Shown here: one piece after another, positions 7,701 through 10,329 of the stretch
How the letters are laid out: the number at the start of each line of letters is the position of its first letter
Position numbering within the stretch: position 1 is the stretch's first letter
Source of the DNA: CAZHZT01 sp964537285
GTDB taxonomy: Bacteria > Bacteroidota > Bacteroidia > Chitinophagales > Saprospiraceae
Length of the DNA stretch: 10,329 nucleotides
Assembly (NCBI GenBank): GCA_964537285.1
Contig: CAZHZT010000168.1
Location: 1 to 10,329 of the forward strand
Reading direction: 5' to 3'
Notes under the pieces: generated by a model
Told to the model about the DNA's origin: nothing
Seen by the model: only the letters and a program-made list of their open reading frames with translations
The model's database searches: none
Made by a program: the position numbers and the translations under genes

Positions 7701-9967
7701 ATCAATGGACAACGGACGATGGCAATATCGTTGCAGGAGATACCACTATTTTCCCGAGTGTAAATGCCATCGGAACTTATACTTTGGAAGTGACAGATGT
7801 TTCAACAGGCTGTACAAGTACTGATGAAGTGGAGGTGATTTCTATAGTAGACTTCCCAACCTCTCAGGCAGGTAACGATAGTAGCTTCACTTGTGTAGCA
7901 GATACCCTTACTCTGAGTGGTGCTGGATCTGATTCCGGCAATAATATTGTTTATTTCTGGAGTTCTAACCCTCCGGGTGGAATCGTTTCAGGTGAGGAAA
8001 CCCTTAACCCGGTTATTGTTGCTCCTGGCGTTTATACTTTAGCCGTTGTAAATACCACTACTGAATGTTTTACTGAAGATTCTATAGTCATTGTTGTTGA
8101 CACGATTCCTCCTCAAATTGATACGGTCTCTTTTGGCATTCTTAATTGTGTAAATGATGCCGTAACGATTGATCTGGAATTGAGCAGCACCGGGTCCTAT
8201 GATTTTGAATGGACTTCAGTTGACGGAAGTCCCATCACTGATCCCCAAACAGCAGCTCCTTCAGTAAATACTGCGGGTGTTTATGAAGTACTGGTTACTG
8301 ATACCCAAAACGGTTGTACCGCTACCGAAGCCGTGCAAATCCAGGAAGATACAGAAGAGCCCGAAGCGTTTGCAGGAGCACTAGCAGACAGTGTATTGAC
8401 CTGCATGGAGCCTTCTCTTTCTGTGGATGCAAGCAGTACCGTAATCGAGCCGCAATACAATTTTGTTTGGGAAACGAGTAATGGGAACATAACTACGGAT
8501 CCAAATGAAATATCCATAGATGTTGACCAGCCTGGTGAATACAACTTTATCGTAATCGATACCATAAATGGTTGCTCGGATACTGCTGTAGTGGCCATTA
8601 CCGATGATTTTGACTTTCCTGAAATCGATTTTGCAGAGCCTGATACTATTGATTGTATAGAAATCGAAGTAGATGTTGATGCCAGTGGCTCTTCTACGGG
8701 GCCTGAGTTTACTTATGCGTGGGCAGTAGTTGACCTTGGAAACATTACAGGTCCTACGGATCAACTGCTTACTTCCGTAAATGCAGCTGGTCAATACCAA
8801 TTGACCATTTCTAATGGTAATAATGGCTGTGTAATTACGGATACTGTTGAAGTACAATCGGATACGATCACCCCTCAGGCAGATGCAGGAATTGATTTTG
8901 ACCTTTTATGTGAGTCGGATCCTGTTAACCTGGATGGAGGTAATTCTTCTTCCGGACCGGACATCCTTTATCAATGGACCACCGTAAATGGTACAATCCT
9001 TCAAGGTGAAGCTTCTACTTCTCCTCTTATTGATGGCCCGGGAACATATGAGCTATTGGTAACGAATGAGGAAAATGGTTGTACCTCTACTGCTTCTATT
9101 GATGTTATTCAAAGTGAAACGCTTGAGGAGGCGCTCGCAGGCGAGGATGATATCTTATGCGACAATAGCGGTTCAGCTGTCGTCTTAAATGCTTCGGGAG
9201 TTCCCTCTTCAACAGGGTTCTGGACATCCCCTACCGGTGCAACATTTAATGATGCTACCTCACCAAGTGCAGAAGTAACTTCTGGCCTTCAAACAGGTGA
9301 AAATATTTTCATCTGGACGCTGTCCACTACTAACTGTCCATCTTATGATCAAGATACGGTTAGCTATTTCGTAGAAACTTCACCTATCGCTAACGATGAT
9401 GGCCTGACGGTTCCTTTCGGGGAGGCTGCTCATCGCATAGATATCAGTAGTAACGATATTCTGGATGGAGTGGGTGCCTGGACTATACAGGTAGATAATC
9501 CGCCTTTCGGTTCTGTGAATAATAATGGTGATGGCTTCATTACTTATAATGTTCCAGAGGGCTTCTCCGGAGTAGTGACTTTCTTCTATGAAATTTGTAA
9601 CGAAAGCGATCTATGCCCGGATTTGTGCAGCGAGGCAAGCATTACCTTTGTAGTACAAGAAAGACCAGAAGTAAATCCGGATAGTATTACGAATCTGGTG
9701 AATACTTTAACACCTAATGGTGACGGGTTAAATGACCAATTGGTTTTTGAGTTTCTTGAGAACAATGCGGATCAGTTCCCTGACGTTGAGTTAATCATTT
9801 TCAGCAGATGGGGTGAAACGCTTTTTGAAGCTCGTCCTTACCAGAATGATTGGGATGGTACTTCTTCCAGTGGCGATCCGCTTCCGCAAGGAACGTATTA
9901 CTATATTTTAAGATTAAATGTTCCTGAAGGGAATATCTTCAGAGGAGATATAACGATCCTAAGATAA
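4787..9967 (+). CDS. Giant multidomain T9SS-secreted surface adhesin with CHU_C sorting domain
   Basis: The 1726-residue protein starts with a signal peptide (cleavage after A21 in GQA-Q). In order it has: three cohesin-like modules (about 22-163, 164-300, 301-440); an SprB-type module (about 441-516, GGVEPYTYQWNTGETT); eleven PKD-like modules (519-1448), each with a cysteine pair; a diverged twelfth (about 1449-1532); a cadherin-like module beginning near ANDD (about 1533-1625); and a CHU_C domain (about 1634-1726, LTPNGDGLNDQ, FSRWGE, WDGTS, LPQGTYYYIL, FRGDITI). No catalytic domain is visible, so adhesion, a surface fibre or a gliding role is inferred. It lies 64 bp after the porP-like gene; only a 6-bp stem (4743-4757) interrupts the gap, so co-transcription is likely. 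No Shine-Dalgarno is seen, as is usual in the phylum. The frame is intact, with no frameshift. Confidence 0.93.
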   Translation: MYRFGFFIVTFCLSFIQIGQAQIQMALPDTITTPGAEICLDAVACETIDVLGMQYSINWDPEVLEFEEVTNFNLSSLASGNFGTAFVADGTITFSWFDFSASAVTIIGGTSIYQLCFTVIGNSGDGTNVAFTNNPVPIEIIQSIAGIDIGLVQKGGNVTVGGPTIVQLAAEEEFAEEDESVCLDVSVNFFDDMDTLRGVIEWDTAVVQFDSIVGLNLTDLDIGDFDLSNTVAGEISFEWNSNSGGITLADGSVIFTLCFTAVGTLGDFTDVSFDPDQTSASSTSVPLVEVVNFDGSVRISTPLTLYMGYLETEINSSFCIDVDVIDFTDIQSFQYTIVWDTSIIQLDTINNLNLQWLELNQFNIEPGVLTVSWFDFDFSGETLADSSTLFRLCFDAVGGVGDCSPIAVVDEPTPREVIDIGDNSIGLASIDGLVKLTSVIKIIDTLINPVNCNFPDTGAIDISVFGGVEPYTYQWNTGETTQDISGKFNGNFSVLIKDAEDNTLLANFTIPGNFDVPDVNAGPDTLIDCLNLPLYLTGDGSADGPYEYRWETNNGDIDSTNNQFEVFVSLPGVYVFIIEDTTNGCAASDSLIVTGTLNFPNADAGSQKEISCANTVALLDGSNSSSGANFIYLWEASMGGNIQSGETTLTPLIDVAGQFTLTVTDTTNGCSDVDQVMVVNNFLTAEGDAGGDTTLTCSDTIINLNASASAGFAFNQQWYTTDGNILSGSTTLQPEINQPGTYCMVVFNIENGCADTSCLEVTYDTVPPIANAGPLAELDCNTMAKTLNGAGSSIGIQYNYKWAHISGGTGNGISSSDTILTPLVKEEGVYRLRVENSINGCVAEDTVTVIADLDIPAGGAGNDTSLTCVLDQLQLSASSAPPGDTYVYNWSTNDGTIVTGQNTPNPLINDDGNYFLMITDVQSGCVKMDTVAVFYDTIPPVAEAGATEEITCINLAPVLNGSNSSQGSGFDYQWTTDDGNIVAGDTTIFPSVNAIGTYTLEVTDVSTGCTSTDEVEVISIVDFPTSQAGNDSSFTCVADTLTLSGAGSDSGNNIVYFWSSNPPGGIVSGEETLNPVIVAPGVYTLAVVNTTTECFTEDSIVIVVDTIPPQIDTVSFGILNCVNDAVTIDLELSSTGSYDFEWTSVDGSPITDPQTAAPSVNTAGVYEVLVTDTQNGCTATEAVQIQEDTEEPEAFAGALADSVLTCMEPSLSVDASSTVIEPQYNFVWETSNGNITTDPNEISIDVDQPGEYNFIVIDTINGCSDTAVVAITDDFDFPEIDFAEPDTIDCIEIEVDVDASGSSTGPEFTYAWAVVDLGNITGPTDQLLTSVNAAGQYQLTISNGNNGCVITDTVEVQSDTITPQADAGIDFDLLCESDPVNLDGGNSSSGPDILYQWTTVNGTILQGEASTSPLIDGPGTYELLVTNEENGCTSTASIDVIQSETLEEALAGEDDILCDNSGSAVVLNASGVPSSTGFWTSPTGATFNDATSPSAEVTSGLQTGENIFIWTLSTTNCPSYDQDTVSYFVETSPIANDDGLTVPFGEAAHRIDISSNDILDGVGAWTIQVDNPPFGSVNNNGDGFITYNVPEGFSGVVTFFYEICNESDLCPDLCSEASITFVVQERPEVNPDSITNLVNTLTPNGDGLNDQLVFEFLENNADQFPDVELIIFSRWGETLFEARPYQNDWDGTSSSGDPLPQGTYYYILRLNVPEGNIFRGDITILR
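4850..6103 (+). repeat. Three tandem cohesin-like modules (protein level)
   Basis: Within the adhesin, three modules of about 137-140 residues repeat a common plan. Each has a start strand with C-[LI]-D (EICLDA, SVCLDV, SFCIDV), then a strand ending in W-D (INWDPEVLEF, IEWDTAVVQF, IVWDTSIIQL), then a [FI]-[ST]-[FV]-[ES]-W strand, and finally LCF near the end (QLCFTVIG, TLCFTAVG, RLCFDAVG). This matches the general cohesin pattern of a beta-sandwich with a W/Y-D-P-like turn. The two cysteines per module could form a disulfide (inference). Confidence 0.75.
6341..9130 (+). repeat. Array of eleven 83-88-residue PKD-like modules (protein level)
   Basis: Modules begin at residues 519, 602, 687, 770, 858, 942, 1026, 1111, 1194, 1280 and 1365. 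The plan is A-G-x-D...C near the start, then L-[SND]-[AG]-x-S-S, a Y-x-W strand, G-x-I, a turn with P and G, [YF]-x-L-x-[VI], then NGC or a variant about 13 residues before the end. Every module keeps one cysteine near the start and one in the NGC position; module 3 has extra ones. Linkers often read D-T-[IV]-P-P or D-F-P. The modules are clearly diverged at DNA level, so this is an old array. Confidence 0.85.
9686..9964 (+). other. CHU_C / type B T9SS sorting domain of the adhesin
   Basis: Residues about 1634-1726 match the gliding-motility-associated C-terminal domain: LTPNGDGLND, a [VI]-x-[IL]-[FY]-x-R-W-G-x strand (LIIFSRWGE), W-D-G, G-x-P-[LV]-P-x-G-T-Y-Y-Y and a final G-x-I-x-[IL]. The domain ends at the very C-terminus, as is normal. 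It routes the protein through the T9SS; type B cargo is associated with SprF-like partners, which agrees with the gene upstream. Confidence 0.9.
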
Positions 9968-9970
9968 AAT

Positions 9971-10140
9971 AAAAAAGAGGCTGCCTCACAGATAGGTTCG
10001 TTGCGCTTGGCAGGAAATTTTCTTTTTTGAGAGGCGTTCTTTTTCAAAATTTTTAGTGAAAATTTTGAAAAAGAACGCCTCTCAATAGAAAATACTCCTC
10101 CCGAGCCAAACGAACCTATCTGTGAGGCAGTCTCTTTTTT
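9971..10140 (+). terminator. 170-bp nested hairpin after the adhesin gene
   Basis: The outer arms 9971-10002 and 10109-10140 pair over 32 bp with one G/T mismatch (9980/10131). The inner arms 10027-10053 and 10059-10085 pair perfectly over 27 bp around a 5-nt loop. The stretches between them pair partly. It starts four bases after the adhesin stop and ends in a run of eight Ts (10135-10142), so it can act as a strong intrinsic terminator. It is much longer than needed for that and may be a palindromic repeat element that landed at the gene end. Confidence 0.75.
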
Positions 10141-10329
10141 TTATGCTTGTTCTTTTTATTCGGCTGCTAGATGATTTCATTTGGTAAACATTTTAAGAAC
10201 AAAAAATGAGTCATCTCGGATTTTCAGGAATTTCATTTTGTCACTGCAATTAAAAAAAAGTGTAGTAATCAATATCTTAGGACCGGCCTTATTCAATTTA
10301 GCTTTTTGAAAGGCTGGCAGCCGTTAAAA
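10141..10329. other. Right-end intergenic sequence
   Basis: No gene can be supported in these 189 bp. It contains the right copy of the 39-bp inverted repeat and a degenerate relative of the left terminator hairpin. The last bases include a small stem (GGCT-GGC-AGCC, about 10313-10323). Short minus-strand frames entering from the right edge stop within about 12 codons; one could be the tail of a convergent gene, but nothing identifies it. Confidence 0.5.
10167..10205. repeat. Right copy of the 39-bp inverted repeat
   Basis: The reverse complement of this segment equals 30-68 at 36 of 39 positions. Directly after it, 10208-10229 matches 83-104 (the left half and loop of the left palindromic terminator) at 18 of 22 positions in the same orientation. 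Both neighbouring sequence blocks of the left end therefore recur here in a rearranged order. Confidence 0.6.

Noticed and set aside
8381..8857. Long antisense open frame inside the adhesin gene
   Set aside because: The adhesin frame has clear domains throughout, and the antisense frame has no recognisable domain or signal. Such frames are expected opposite repeated, stop-poor coding sequence.
9971..10140. Complete insertion sequence
   Set aside because: The element is 170 bp and contains no open frame that could encode a transposase.
10285..10329. Possible C-terminal end of a minus-strand gene at the right edge
   Set aside because: Two frames each give about 9-11 codons before a stop, with nothing to choose between them and no recognisable motif.

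Overview
The window looks like chromosomal DNA of a Bacteroidota bacterium, most likely of the Saprospiria (Saprospiraceae/Haliscomenobacter/Lewinella type). The evidence is a PorP/SprF-family protein of the type IX secretion system (T9SS), a giant modular surface protein ending in a CHU_C (type B) sorting domain, a perfect Bacteroidota-type -7 promoter element (TATCTTTG), moderate-to-low GC, and no Shine-Dalgarno-like sites before the starts. The class-level placement is inferred from domain style and not proven.

Layout. Positions 1-122 are intergenic, with a possible terminator for a plus-strand gene lying off the left edge and a strong palindromic terminator at 73-120. Two minus-strand genes follow: a 324-residue membrane-anchored coiled-coil protein (123-1097) and the translational GTPase TypA/BipA (1325-3136). 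The 227-bp gap between them holds an AT-rich hairpin and a head-to-head array of 7-bp repeats. A divergent intergenic region of 629 bp (3137-3765) contains a perfect 33-bp-arm hairpin touching the bipA start, a bipA promoter candidate and several smaller inverted repeats. Two plus-strand genes then follow 64 bp apart: a PorP/SprF-like protein (3766-4722) and a 1726-residue secreted adhesin-like protein (4787-9967). A 170-bp nested hairpin (9971-10140) starts four bases after the adhesin stop codon, and the last 189 bp carry no supportable gene.

How the genes work together. The PorP/SprF-like protein and the adhesin form a compact two-gene unit of the SprF-SprB kind: the first is expected in the outer membrane, helping the second be exported and held at the surface by the T9SS through its CHU_C domain. 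The adhesin is built of three cohesin-like modules, one SprB-type module, eleven (plus one diverged) PKD-like modules of about 84 residues each with a conserved cysteine pair, a cadherin-like module and CHU_C. The minus-strand genes are housekeeping or conserved genes with no visible functional tie to this pair.

The less expected content is non-coding: four kinds of inverted or tandem repeat, including a 39-bp sequence present near both ends of the window in opposite orientation. No tRNA, rRNA, CRISPR array, insertion sequence or defence system was found.
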